Below, piece after piece: positions 9,444-17,582 of a DNA stretch of 64,000 nt. The first letter of the stretch is position 1, and every line of letters starts with the position of its first letter. A model generated the notes under the pieces. It did not search any database. It was given only the letters and a program-made list of their open reading frames with translations, and was not told the origin of the DNA. The position numbers and the translations under genes were made by a program. The stretch comes from Gemmatimonadota bacterium (GTDB taxonomy: Bacteria > Gemmatimonadota > Gemmatimonadetes > Gemmatimonadales > GWC2-71-9): assembly GCA_016713435.1 (NCBI GenBank), contig JADJPD010000025.1:13674-77673 (forward strand). Reading direction: 5' to 3'.

Positions 9444-10564
9444 ACCCGCTCGCCATCGCGGTGCCGACCGGCATCCCTGGCGCGCTGCCCCAGCTTCCGG
9501 CCGCGAGCCGGGTCCTGATCATTGACGATGATGCCCGCTGTACCTCGGCGCTGGCCCGGCTGCTTCGCCGGGCCGGGCTGGAGACGGTCCAGACGACCTC
9601 CGATCCGACCCACGGGGTGGCGCTGTTCCAGGAGCAGGAGCCCGACCTGGTCCTGCTGGACCTGCACATGCCACGGATCGATGGCTTTCACCTGCTGACA
9701 CTGCTCCGGCGCCCGAACCCCGACGGGCCGCCCGTGCCGATCGTCATGCTCACCGGCGACAGCGAGCCCCAGTGTCGCTACCGGGCCCTCGCGCAGGGGG
9801 CAAGTGACTTCCTGCTCAAGCCACTCGACCCGATTGAGGTGCTGCTGCGGGTGCGGGCCCAGCTGGAGACCCGGGAGCTGCAGCGCCGGCTGGCGCGGCA
9901 CAACCAGACGCTGGAGGTGGCGATCGCCGCGCGGACCCGGGAGCTGGAAGCCGCCCAGGTGGAGATGCTGGGGCGGCTGGCCGTGGCGGCCGAACTGCAC
10001 GACGACGAAACCGGGCAGCATACGCAGCGGGTGGGTGAGCTGGCCGGTCGCCTGGCCCGGGCACTGGACCTCCCGCGGGCGCAGGTGGACCTGATCACGC
10101 GCGCGGCCCCGCTGCACGATGTGGGCAAGATCGGGATCCCGGATGCGATTCTCCGAAAGCCCGGCAAGCTGACTGCGGAGGAGTTCGGCCAGATGAAGAC
10201 TCACGCCACGGTTGGGGCACAGATCCTCGCGGGTGGCCGCTCCGAACTCATCCAGATGGCCGAACGCATCGCCCGACACCATCACGAGCGCTGGGACGGG
10301 ACCGGTTACCCCGTCGGACTCCGCGGCGTGGCCATTCCCCTCGAGGCCCGGATCGTCGCGGTGGCAGACTTCTACGATGCCCTGACCCACGACCGTCCCT
10401 ACCGGCCCGCGTTCAGCCTGGAGTACACTCTCGGCCAGTTGCAGGCCGGCAGCGGGTCGCACTTCGATCCTGCGGTGGTCCATGCGCTACTGGAGACCGC
10501 CAATGGACCGGCAAGACCCACCACTTCATGCCGGCCGGACGCCGGAGGAGAAGCCGCCGCGTGA
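9440..10564 (+). CDS. Response regulator with HD-GYP c-di-GMP phosphodiesterase output
   Basis: The product has 374 residues. The receiver domain spans about residues 24-145 (LIIDDDARC, phospho-acceptor in LVLLDLHMPRIDG, LKPLDP lysine). A short coiled coil (residues 150-180) links it to an HD-GYP domain with HDDETGQHTQRVGELA, HDVGKIGIPD and HHERWDGTGYPVGL, so the metal ligands and the GYP signature are intact. It should hydrolyse c-di-GMP under phosphorylation control, in the cytosol. The start overlaps the sigma gene stop by 4 bases (ATGA). The next gene overlaps its end in turn (GTGA). Confidence 0.92.
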   Translation: MNPLAIAVPTGIPGALPQLPAASRVLIIDDDARCTSALARLLRRAGLETVQTTSDPTHGVALFQEQEPDLVLLDLHMPRIDGFHLLTLLRRPNPDGPPVPIVMLTGDSEPQCRYRALAQGASDFLLKPLDPIEVLLRVRAQLETRELQRRLARHNQTLEVAIAARTRELEAAQVEMLGRLAVAAELHDDETGQHTQRVGELAGRLARALDLPRAQVDLITRAAPLHDVGKIGIPDAILRKPGKLTAEEFGQMKTHATVGAQILAGGRSELIQMAERIARHHHERWDGTGYPVGLRGVAIPLEARIVAVADFYDALTHDRPYRPAFSLEYTLGQLQAGSGSHFDPAVVHALLETANGPARPTTSCRPDAGGEAAA

Positions 10565-11270
10565 GCGACACACAGCGAAGGGGTTGCACATCCGAGGCCG
10601 GCACGGACGCCGAGCGGGAATGGCGGCGGCAGGTCTGCGAGGTGGTGGTCGAGCGCTCCCGGGCCATCGAGCACAAGCTGGAGCGCTACGCGGTGGCTTC
10701 GCTGGAGGTGCTGGTGACGGCACTGGAGGCCCGAGACCCGTTCATGGCGGGTCACTCGCAGCGCATCGCCCACCTCAGCGCCTCACTCGCGGACGCACTC
10801 GGCCATCCGCAGGATGAGGTGGAAGCGGTGCGCCTGGCGGGGCGGCTGCACGACATCGGCATGCTGGTGATCAGCGACCGGGTGGTGAACCGCGAGGGAC
10901 CGCTCGCCCCCGAGGAGCGGGAGCAGATCCGCCAGCACCCGGTGGTAGGGGATCAGTTGCTGCAGCCCTTTCCGCACCTGTGGGAGGTGGGCCGCTTCGT
11001 TCGCGGCCATCACGAGCGCTGGGACGGCACCGGCTACCCCGATGGCCTGGCGGGCCACAGCATCCCGTGGGGTGCCCGGATTCTCTCGGTGGCGGAGACC
11101 TACGACGCCTTGGTCACCAGCCGGGCGTACCGCCAGGAGGTGCAGGGACCCGAGGACGCGGCGCGGAGCTCGAGCGCCTCAGCGGAACGGCCCTGGACCC
11201 GGAAGTCGTGGCGGCGCTCTCCAGTGCCACGAGGCGGCGGCGGACGCTGGAGTTCGTGGTGGAGCGATAG
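10561..11270 (+). CDS. HD-GYP domain protein, one frameshift near the C-terminus
   Basis: The start is GTG at 10561, overlapping the previous stop as GTGA. An N-terminal helix (REWRRQVCEVVVERSRA) precedes the HD-GYP domain: FMAGHSQRIAHLS, LHDIGMLVI and HHERWDGTGYPDGL. The usual HDxGK lysine is Met here, so catalytic competence is uncertain. Read literally, the frame runs to 11295 with an arginine- and tryptophan-rich tail. Restoring one G at about 11163 (gcgcggagctc) gives ELERLSGTALDPEVV and ends at TAG 11268-11270, which fits the family. It is the last gene of the signalling operon. Confidence 0.8.
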
Positions 11271-11370
11271 CGCGGAGCGCGGCTGCCGCAAGTGAGCCTG
11301 GGGCAAACCGACAGGGGGTGCCAGGCCCCGCACCAACGGATGGCTGCGCCCTGCCAGCCGCATGCGGTTG

Positions 11371-11925
11371 TCAGCTGGCGCCATCTCCGGGTACGACCGC
11401 CGACTCCCACGTGGCGGTTTCGGCCCGGTCGTCATCGGGGTCCGCGGTTGCGACGCCGAGGCAGACAAACCCCAGCCGGCCGGGGACGGCAGCACTGCGC
11501 AGGTTCCTGGGATCGCAGCAGATGCGGACGTGGGTGATACCGGGAACGAGGCCGGCGAGGCGGCGCACGGCGTCGACCGCCTCGGTGATGTACCCCTGCC
11601 CCTCCGCCCCCGTCCGGACCCAGTAGCCAATCTCGAGGACGTGCGCTGGCCCCCGTCGGTGGAGGCCGGTTCCCCCCAGGAGGCGGCGTTCCTCACGATC
11701 GAAGATCCCGATCACCCACTCGGTGCCGGCGTCATAGTTGGCCGCGAAGGTGGCCAGGCGCTCGGTGAGCTGCGGCAGGGGCGTCGGCTCCATCCGGGCC
11801 CACGGCATCCACGGCTGCAGTCGCTCCAGGCTCTGGTCGATGGCCTCCTTGAGGAGCGGGGCATCCTCCGGGCGATAGCGCCGGAGCACCAGGCGGGGGG
11901 TCTCGATGCGTGGGGGGATGGTCAT
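11371..11925 (-). CDS. GNAT family N-acetyltransferase (RimJ/RimL type)
   Basis: The product has 184 residues from the ATG at 11925; the longer open frame upstream covers a repeat and is unlikely to be translated. Motifs include ETPRLVLRRYRPEDAPLL at the N-terminus, the central WVIGIFDREERRLLGGTGL and the acetyl-CoA loop VRTGAEGQGYITEAV. Near the end DPRNLRSAAVPGRLGF is typical of the RimJ/RimL acetyltransferase subfamily. The substrate could be a protein N-terminus or a small amine. It lies 145 bases downstream of the dehydratase gene on the same strand, with a palindrome between them. Confidence 0.85.
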   Translation of the reverse strand: MTIPPRIETPRLVLRRYRPEDAPLLKEAIDQSLERLQPWMPWARMEPTPLPQLTERLATFAANYDAGTEWVIGIFDREERRLLGGTGLHRRGPAHVLEIGYWVRTGAEGQGYITEAVDAVRRLAGLVPGITHVRICCDPRNLRSAAVPGRLGFVCLGVATADPDDDRAETATWESAVVPGDGAS

Positions 11926-11974
11926 GCAGGAAGGTAGCGATGCGGCCAGCCAGCGGATCAGGGTTGGAGCTGAC

Positions 11975-12008
11975 AGGGCCGGTCGGGGATCGTTCCGCGA
12001 CCGGCCCT
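11975..12008. repeat. Palindromic REP-like element, copy A
   Basis: An 11-base perfect inverted repeat (AGGGCCGGTCG at 11975-11985 and its complement at 11998-12008) encloses a 12-base loop. A second copy with the same flanks (GCTGA before, CTTGC-TCG after) lies at 15995-16032. There is no T-tract, so it is not a classical terminator. It sits between two minus-strand genes. Confidence 0.6.
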
Positions 12009-12070
12009 CTTGCATCGAGGACCAGCGGCCAACGCGGACCCAGCGACGGGCCCGACGCCGAGCACCGCCC

Positions 12071-13198
12071 CTACCGCCGCCCCTTCCCCGCCTTCCCATC
12101 CACCTCCAGCACCGGCCGCCCCAGCAGCTTCATCTTCGGGGACACCCCGAGGCCGGGCTCGTGCGAGGCCGCGAGGCGTCCCTGGCGCCGCTGCGGGGCT
12201 CCATCGGCGAAGGCCACCGTGACGTAGCTGTTGAAGTCCGTGGACGAGAACAGGTACCGCTCCGGCGTGCTGTGGGCCAGGTGGGCGATGGCGGCGGTGA
12301 TGATGTCGCCGCCCCAGGTGTCCTCGATGGTCATGGCGATGCCGAGGGAGACGCAGAGGTCGCGGATCTGCCGGGCGCGGGTGAGGCCGCCCACCTTGGA
12401 GATCTTGAGGTTGATGACGTCCATGGCCTGGTCGGCGATGCCCTGGACCACCATGTCGATGCCGTCCACCACCTCGTCCAGCACGAAGGGCCGGTTGGTG
12501 TGGCGCCGCACCGCCAGGCACTGCTCGTAGGTCATGCACGGCTGCTCGATGTAGACGTCCACGTCGCGCACCGCGTCGGCCACGCGGAGGGCGGCGTGCT
12601 GGGTCCAGCCGGTGTTGGCGTCGGCCACGAGGACGTCGCCCCGCTCGAGCTCCTTGGCGGCGGTGCGGATGCGGGCGATGTCCACGTCGGGATCGCCGCC
12701 CACCTTGAGCTGGAACTTGCGGTAACCCTCCTTCCGGTACTGCCCGACTTTCTTTGCCATCTGGGCCGGCGACTCCTGGGAGATGGCGCGGTAGAGCGCG
12801 AAGTCGCTGCCTACGTGGCCGCCCATGAGGGTGGCCACCGGGAGGCCGCTCACCTTGCCGAGCAGGTCCCAGCAGGCCATGTCGATGGCGGACTTCACGT
12901 ACGGGTGGCCGCGCATGGCGGCGTCCATGCGCTCGTTGAGCTGGCCGAGTGCGAGGGGGTCGGCGCCGAGGAGGGCGGGTGCCAGCTCCGCGATGCCGGC
13001 GCGGGCGCCGGCGGCGTAGGCGGGGAGGTAGGCGGGGCCGAGGGGGCAGATCTCGCCCCAGCCCGTGATGCCTTCGTCCGTCTCGACTCCGACCACCGTC
13101 GAGTCGAACACCGAGACGGAGTTGCCGCCCGACCACTTGTAGCTGCCCTCGTGGAGCGGCAGGTCGATCTGCCAGGCGCGAATCGCGGTGATCTTCAT
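12071..13198 (-). CDS. Enolase-superfamily dehydratase/epimerase, probable cis-3-hydroxy-L-proline dehydratase
   Basis: The product has 375 residues and starts at 13198 (MKITAIRA), overlapping the permease stop (ATGA). It is a mandelate racemase/muconate lactonizing enzyme fold: K165 in FQLKVGGD, D193 in VADANTGW, E218 in YIEQP, D241/E242 in VLDEVVDG and K265 in NLKISKVGGL. The acid/base lysines and metal ligands are therefore present. The GITGWGEICPLGP and EDTWGGDII segments and the QxK in place of KxK resemble the hydroxyproline-betaine epimerase / cis-3-hydroxyproline dehydratase clade. The neighbouring ornithine-cyclodeaminase homologue (pyrroline-2-carboxylate reductase in that pathway) favours the dehydratase. 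Substrate is inferred, fold is certain. Confidence 0.85.
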   Translation of the reverse strand: MKITAIRAWQIDLPLHEGSYKWSGGNSVSVFDSTVVGVETDEGITGWGEICPLGPAYLPAYAAGARAGIAELAPALLGADPLALGQLNERMDAAMRGHPYVKSAIDMACWDLLGKVSGLPVATLMGGHVGSDFALYRAISQESPAQMAKKVGQYRKEGYRKFQLKVGGDPDVDIARIRTAAKELERGDVLVADANTGWTQHAALRVADAVRDVDVYIEQPCMTYEQCLAVRRHTNRPFVLDEVVDGIDMVVQGIADQAMDVINLKISKVGGLTRARQIRDLCVSLGIAMTIEDTWGGDIITAAIAHLAHSTPERYLFSSTDFNSYVTVAFADGAPQRRQGRLAASHEPGLGVSPKMKLLGRPVLEVDGKAGKGRR

Positions 13199-14028
13199 GA
13201 GGTTGCCAGACTGAGGCCGCCGGCGCGGGCCTCGTTGCGGGCGGAGAGCCACATCAGGACGGAGGTGTAGAGCAGCACGCCCACCACGAGCCAGCGCACC
13301 GCGTCGAGCGAGAGCGACTTGACGATGAACGCGGCCACGAGGACGCCGGGGATGCCGCCGAGGGTCATGGCGATGGAGGTGGGCTTGTCGTAGCGGCCCG
13401 AGCGGACGAAGCGCACGGCGGCGGCCGGCAGGATCAGCGCGGCGGAGCCCATCATGATCGGGAAGGCGGCCGTGGGGTTCATGCCGAGGAGGCTCACCAC
13501 GGCCATGGAGGGGGCATAGTTGCCGATGCCGAGGGTGGCGAGCGCGCCGAGCACCAGGTTGGCGGAGACGCCGAGCAGCAGCGCGATGCCGGTGAGCGAG
13601 AGCGCCTCGCCGCCGGGCGGGAAGAACTCGAGCTGCCGCAGGGTGATGAACACCGCCGTCACCAGGAGGGCCACCGCCATGCCGAGCTGGATCTTCCGCC
13701 GGGGCAGGCGGCTCACGATGCCGGCGCCGAACCAGGCGCCGATGGCGCCGGCGGCGAGCATCGAGGCCAGCGTGACGAACTCTACCCGGATCACCGTGAT
13801 GTAGAGGACGGCCTCCAGGATGGTCGGGAGGGCGTGGCCGACGTTCAGGGTGCCGGGGATGTCCTCGTCCCTGACGAGCTTGCCGAGCTTGAGCGCGGTG
13901 GTGGTGGTGGCGAACGACCCGATGCCCAGGGTATCGAGGAAGTCGATGCCGAAGCCGAGGCCGAGGAGCAGCGGCCAGCGGGTCCGGCGACCGGGCGGGG
14001 CGCCGCCGGTGAGGGTGACGTCGGGCAT
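13195..14028 (-). CDS. TSUP (TauE/SafE) family permease
   Basis: The product has 277 residues with about eight hydrophobic segments in two repeats, the normal size of TSUP/TauE-SafE transporters. GFGIDFLDTLGIGSFATTTT near the N-terminus and LVLGALATLGIGNYAPSM in the second half are the paired repeat motifs of the family. Family members move sulfite, sulfoacetate or other organic anions across the inner membrane. Here it lies inside the probable hydroxyproline operon and overlaps the dehydratase start by 4 bases, so it may carry the pathway substrate or an organic acid. Substrate is unproven. Confidence 0.88.
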   Translation of the reverse strand: MPDVTLTGGAPPGRRTRWPLLLGLGFGIDFLDTLGIGSFATTTTALKLGKLVRDEDIPGTLNVGHALPTILEAVLYITVIRVEFVTLASMLAAGAIGAWFGAGIVSRLPRRKIQLGMAVALLVTAVFITLRQLEFFPPGGEALSLTGIALLLGVSANLVLGALATLGIGNYAPSMAVVSLLGMNPTAAFPIMMGSAALILPAAAVRFVRSGRYDKPTSIAMTLGGIPGVLVAAFIVKSLSLDAVRWLVVGVLLYTSVLMWLSARNEARAGGLSLATS

Positions 14029-14143
14029 TGCGGTCCCTTGCTGAGTCGGGTCGGGTGGCTGCGAATGAACGGGGATGCGTGGTGCGACCGATCCAAGCTA
14101 CGCCGCGAGCGGCGGGTGCGACAGGCGGCCCGGGCGGCCCCGG

Positions 14144-15118
14144 CTAGAAGGTGATCTCCTGCCCGACGCCGAGGCGCCGGGCCTCGGCTACGACGTGGCG
14201 GCCGGCGGCAACGTCCTCGATGCCGAGCCCGAGCGACTTGAAGAGGGTGATCTCGGTGCTCGACGCCCGGCCGGTCCGGGCGCCGGTGATCACCTCGCCG
14301 AGCTCGGCGTGGATGTCGGCGGGGCGGAGGCGGCCTTCGGTGATGGGGATGAGCAGGTCGCCGGCCTCCGCGAGCGCGCTCTCCCTGGCATCCACGACGA
14401 TCCGGGCGCTGGTGACGGCGTCGGTGTCCAGCTCGCGGGTGTCGGGGGTGTGGGCGCCGACGGCGTTGATGTGGGCGCCGGGGGCGATCCACGCACCCGC
14501 CAGCACCGGCGTGGAGCTGGCGGTGAGGGTGCAGATGATGCTCGCGTCCCGGACGGCGGCCTCGGCGGAGGGCATCACTTAGATGGGCGGGATGCCGGGG
14601 ACGCCGGCCGACTGGGCGAAGGCGCGGGCCCGTTCGGTGGAGCGGCTCCAGACCCGGACGCGCCGGAGCGTCCGCACGGCGGCCATCGCTGCCAGGTGAG
14701 TGCGCGCCTCGGCGCCGGCGCCGAGGAGGGCGAGGTCGCCGGCGTCGGGGGTGGCGAGGAGGTCGGTGGCGACGGCGGAGACGGCGGCGGTGCGGATGGC
14801 GGTGACGGCGCCGGCCTCGAGGATGGCGAGGACCTGCCCGGTGCCGGGATCGAGGGCGAGGACGGCGCCCTGGTGGGTGTGGAGGCCGCGCGCGGGGTTG
14901 CCCGGGAAGACCGAGACCACCTTCACGCCGAGCGCGGCGGGGTCGGCGACCCAGGCGGGCATGGCGAGCATGGTGGCGGTGCCGTCGGGGCGGATGGCGG
15001 TGCGCGGGGGCTGGATGGTCTTGCCCTGGGCCCGGGCGGCGAGGGTGTCGCGCATCAGGGCGATGCAGGCGGGCATGAGGAGGAGGCGCTCGACGTCGCT
15101 GTGGGTCAGGACCAGCAC
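14144..15118 (-). CDS. Ornithine cyclodeaminase/mu-crystallin family reductase, interrupted by one in-frame stop
   Basis: The start is GTG at 15118 with GGAGG 4 bases upstream, giving VLVLTHSDVERLL. The Rossmann-fold nucleotide site is LALLGAGAEARTHLAAM, and RVWSRSTERARAFA follows it. At 14579-14581 a TAA interrupts the frame. The same frame continues on both sides as GVPGIPPI-stop-VMPSAEAAVRDASIICT, which aligns with normal family members, so a single base change (for example GAA to TAA) explains it. The full length is about 324 residues. In hydroxyproline operons such proteins are NAD(P)H-dependent delta1-pyrroline-2-carboxylate reductases giving L-proline. If the stop is real, the catabolic step is lost. 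Confidence 0.75.
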
Positions 15119-15362
15119 GTGGCCTCCGGGTGGGGCGCGGGCGTGGGATGGTGTGGGGGAGGGAAGGTTCACGGAAAGTGGGGGGGGCGCAAGGTTGGGG
15201 GATGCACGGGCGCGTGGGCGCTCACCAGCCTTGACCGGTAGGAGAGGCGGTACTAGACGTTGTTGGCGTAAGTTGAAGCCGCGTTGAGCCTGAGGCGGTG
15301 CCGGCGGCGCGGCATGATCGCGTGAGCGCGCCGCCAGCCGAAACCATGCGAAGGACCCGCCC

Positions 15363-15821
15363 CTGAAGATCTGGATTGATGCGGACGCCGCGCCGCGCGA
15401 CGTGAAGGACCTCATCTACCGGGCGTCGAAGCGGCTGGGCGTCGAGGTGATCCTCGTGGCCAACCAGCGGCTCGAGGTGCCAGCGGGCTATCCGCTGGTG
15501 ACGGCGGTGCGCGTGGAGGGCGGGCCGGACGTGGCCGACCAGCACATCGCGGCCTGCGCCGAGACCGGCGACCTGGTGATGACGCAGGACATCCCGCTCG
15601 CCGCGGTGCTGGTGCCCAAGGGTGTGGTGGTGCTGGATCCTCGTGGCCAGGAGCACACGGCCGAGTCCATCGGGGAGCGCCTGTCGGTGCGCGACTTCAT
15701 GGAGGGGTTGCGGGCGGGGGGCGTGGAGACCGGGGGGCCCCCGCCCTTCAATGCGCAGGCGAAGCAGGCGTTTGCCTCGGCGCTGGATCGGGCGCTGACG
15801 CGGCTGCGGCGGGGACGGTAG
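15363..15821 (+). CDS. YaiI/YqxD (DUF188) family protein with CTG start
   Basis: The conserved N-terminus KIWIDADAAPRDVKDL is encoded from 15363. The only start codon in frame at the right place is CTG, with AAGGA 7 bases upstream. An internal GTG at 15402 would remove the conserved acidic motif. The product has about 152 residues, the normal length. VVLDPRGQEHTAESIGERLSVRDFMEGLR is the usual C-terminal signature. The fold is related to PIN/NYN nucleases; the function is not established. The usual Cys in DADACP is Ala here. Confidence 0.82.
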   Translation: MKIWIDADAAPRDVKDLIYRASKRLGVEVILVANQRLEVPAGYPLVTAVRVEGGPDVADQHIAACAETGDLVMTQDIPLAAVLVPKGVVVLDPRGQEHTAESIGERLSVRDFMEGLRAGGVETGGPPPFNAQAKQAFASALDRALTRLRRGR

Positions 15822-15994
15822 CCGGGGCGGGAGGACCGGCCCGGCGCGGCTGGTGGGCGGCGGGGCGATTCGTGGCCATCAAGAGGTGCTGGACCACCAT
15901 TCGCGGCATCACCCGGCGATCGCCCTCGCGGAAGGTGACTCCGCCGCCCGGCGGACGTCGCAGCGGGGCGGGGCCTAACTTGGGGCCGCCGCTG

Positions 15995-16032
15995 AGAGGG
16001 CCGGCCGTGAATCGCACCGCGACCGGCCCTCT
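15995..16032. repeat. Palindromic REP-like element, copy B
   Basis: A 13-base inverted repeat with one mismatch (AGAGGGCCGGCCG at 15995-16007, partner at 16020-16032) encloses a 12-base loop. It shares the stem core and the flanking GCTGA and CTTGC-TCG with the copy at 11975-12008. It lies in the 308-base gap between the DUF188 and polysaccharide deacetylase genes, which otherwise holds nothing I recognise. Confidence 0.6.
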
Positions 16033-16129
16033 TGCGTCGTGGGACAATGGCATGTCCAGTCGTGCAGGGCTGACGGACCTGCCCTGCTGCTGAAGTCCGG
16101 CGCCGTCAGGCCGCCTGCATGGAGCGTGG

Positions 16130-16846
16130 ATGCAAATCCCCCGGTTCGCCGTACGTGTCGGACTTGCGCTCGGGGGGACGCTTGTCCTCGTCGCAGTCCT
16201 CCATACCCTCGCGACCTCCCGGACCTACCAGCTCTTCGGCCGCCTCGTGGCCCACGTGCCCCGGGCAACTCCCATTGTGGCCCTCACCTTCGATGACGGC
16301 CCCACCGAGGGTCCTCTGGACAGCCTGCTTGCCACCCTCGCGGCCCACGAGGTCCGTGCCACCTTCTTCGTCACAGGACGCGAGCTTGCCGCCGCGCCCC
16401 ACGCGGCGCGGCGCCTGGTCCAGGCTGGGCACGAGCTCGGCAACCACACCTATTCGCATCGCCACATGGTCCTGAGGTCGCCCCGGACCATTCGACGTGA
16501 GATCGAAACCACCGACTCATTGATTCGTGTCGCGGGGTATCCGGGCCCGATCTATTTTCGACCGCCCTACGGCACCAAGCTACTTGGACTCCCCTGGTAT
16601 CTCGCCCGCCACCACCGCACGAGCGTCACCTGGGACGTGGAGCCAGACTCCTACCGGGAGGTATCGCAGAGTGCCGAGGGTATCGTTCGGCACGTGCTCG
16701 CTCGCGTGGGCCCCGGCTCCATCATCCTACTGCACCCCTGGTATCGCAGCAGAGCTACCAGCCTCGCCGCGGTGGGTCCGCTCCTCGACAGCCTGCAGGC
16801 CCGCGGATACCGCGTCGTCCCGCTGCGCGAGCTCCTCGGTGAGTAG
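16130..16846 (+). CDS. Polysaccharide deacetylase (NodB homology), membrane-anchored
   Basis: The product has 238 residues, with GGAG 5 bases before the ATG. An N-terminal hydrophobic helix (residues 9-27) anchors or exports it. The NodB domain follows in order: ALTFDDGP (catalytic Asp and metal Asp), NHTYSHRH (metal His pair), YFRPPYG and a C-terminal IILLHPW with the catalytic His. It should remove acetyl groups from N-acetylated sugars in peptidoglycan or an exopolysaccharide, on the outer face of the inner membrane. The active-site set looks complete. No polysaccharide operon is nearby. Confidence 0.92.
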   Translation: MQIPRFAVRVGLALGGTLVLVAVLHTLATSRTYQLFGRLVAHVPRATPIVALTFDDGPTEGPLDSLLATLAAHEVRATFFVTGRELAAAPHAARRLVQAGHELGNHTYSHRHMVLRSPRTIRREIETTDSLIRVAGYPGPIYFRPPYGTKLLGLPWYLARHHRTSVTWDVEPDSYREVSQSAEGIVRHVLARVGPGSIILLHPWYRSRATSLAAVGPLLDSLQARGYRVVPLRELLGE

Positions 16847-16995
16847 GTCGTGGTACGGCCACCGCCGGCGCCGGCCGTGGGCGGGGAGTTGCGCCGACGC
16901 GCCGCGCGCCTCAGCTTATCAGTCACACGCGCATCGTCGCCCGTGAAGACCCCGTCGCAGTGGCGCCCTGCCCTGCCCGTCTGCGTCCCATTCCA

Positions 16996-17415
16996 ATGCC
17001 AGGCATGGACCATCCTCCCCTCGAACCAGGTGAAGCCCTGCGGCTCCACGCGCCCGCCATCCGGGGCGCGGTGGCCCGGAGCGGGCCGAGCTTCCGCGCC
17101 ACGGTCAGCCTCCCTGTCGTGCAGGACCTGGATCTCTTCATCACCGACCGCCGGATCATCGTCCGCGCGGAGATCTTCCTGGGCCTGTTCGAATCCGACT
17201 ACATCGCCTGGTACCCCCGGGCGGACCGGCCGACGGAGTCAGACGTGCTCACCCACGTCTACCTCACCCCGGACGGGCCGATGGGCCCCCTCCTCACCCT
17301 CGTCGCCAAAACCGGGCGCCCCTCCCTCCTCCGAGGCCCAGAACTGAGGCTGGCGCTCTACCTCCCTAACGCGGCAGCGGCGGCCGCCGCGCTCCCAGCA
17401 GACCTGCTGGGATGA
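16996..17415 (+). CDS. Conserved hypothetical protein, PH-like beta-rich
   Basis: The product has 139 residues if the ATG at 16996 is used; 16960 is an alternative in the same frame. It begins with LEPGEALRLHAPAIRGAV and continues with an alternating beta pattern (FRATVSLPVVQDLDLFITDRR, then IIVRAEIFLGLFESDYIAWY). This resembles small PH-like domains in which a GEAL-type turn precedes a strand-rich sheet. No catalytic residues are evident. It stands alone on the plus strand before the serine hydrolase. I do not recognise a named family. Confidence 0.55.
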   Translation: MPGMDHPPLEPGEALRLHAPAIRGAVARSGPSFRATVSLPVVQDLDLFITDRRIIVRAEIFLGLFESDYIAWYPRADRPTESDVLTHVYLTPDGPMGPLLTLVAKTGRPSLLRGPELRLALYLPNAAAAAAALPADLLG

Positions 17416-17582
17416 GGGCCCTCGTTCCGCCGCCCACCCGGGCGGTTCGTGCGGCGTAACAACCGCATCGCGCCGGGCCCAGCCATCCGCGCCGGGGTCC
17501 CTGCGGCGGGCGCCCAGGCATCCGCGCCGGTCCCGGGGGGGGGGCGGGGCGTCAGGCCACACGCGAGCCACCGAGAGGCCTG

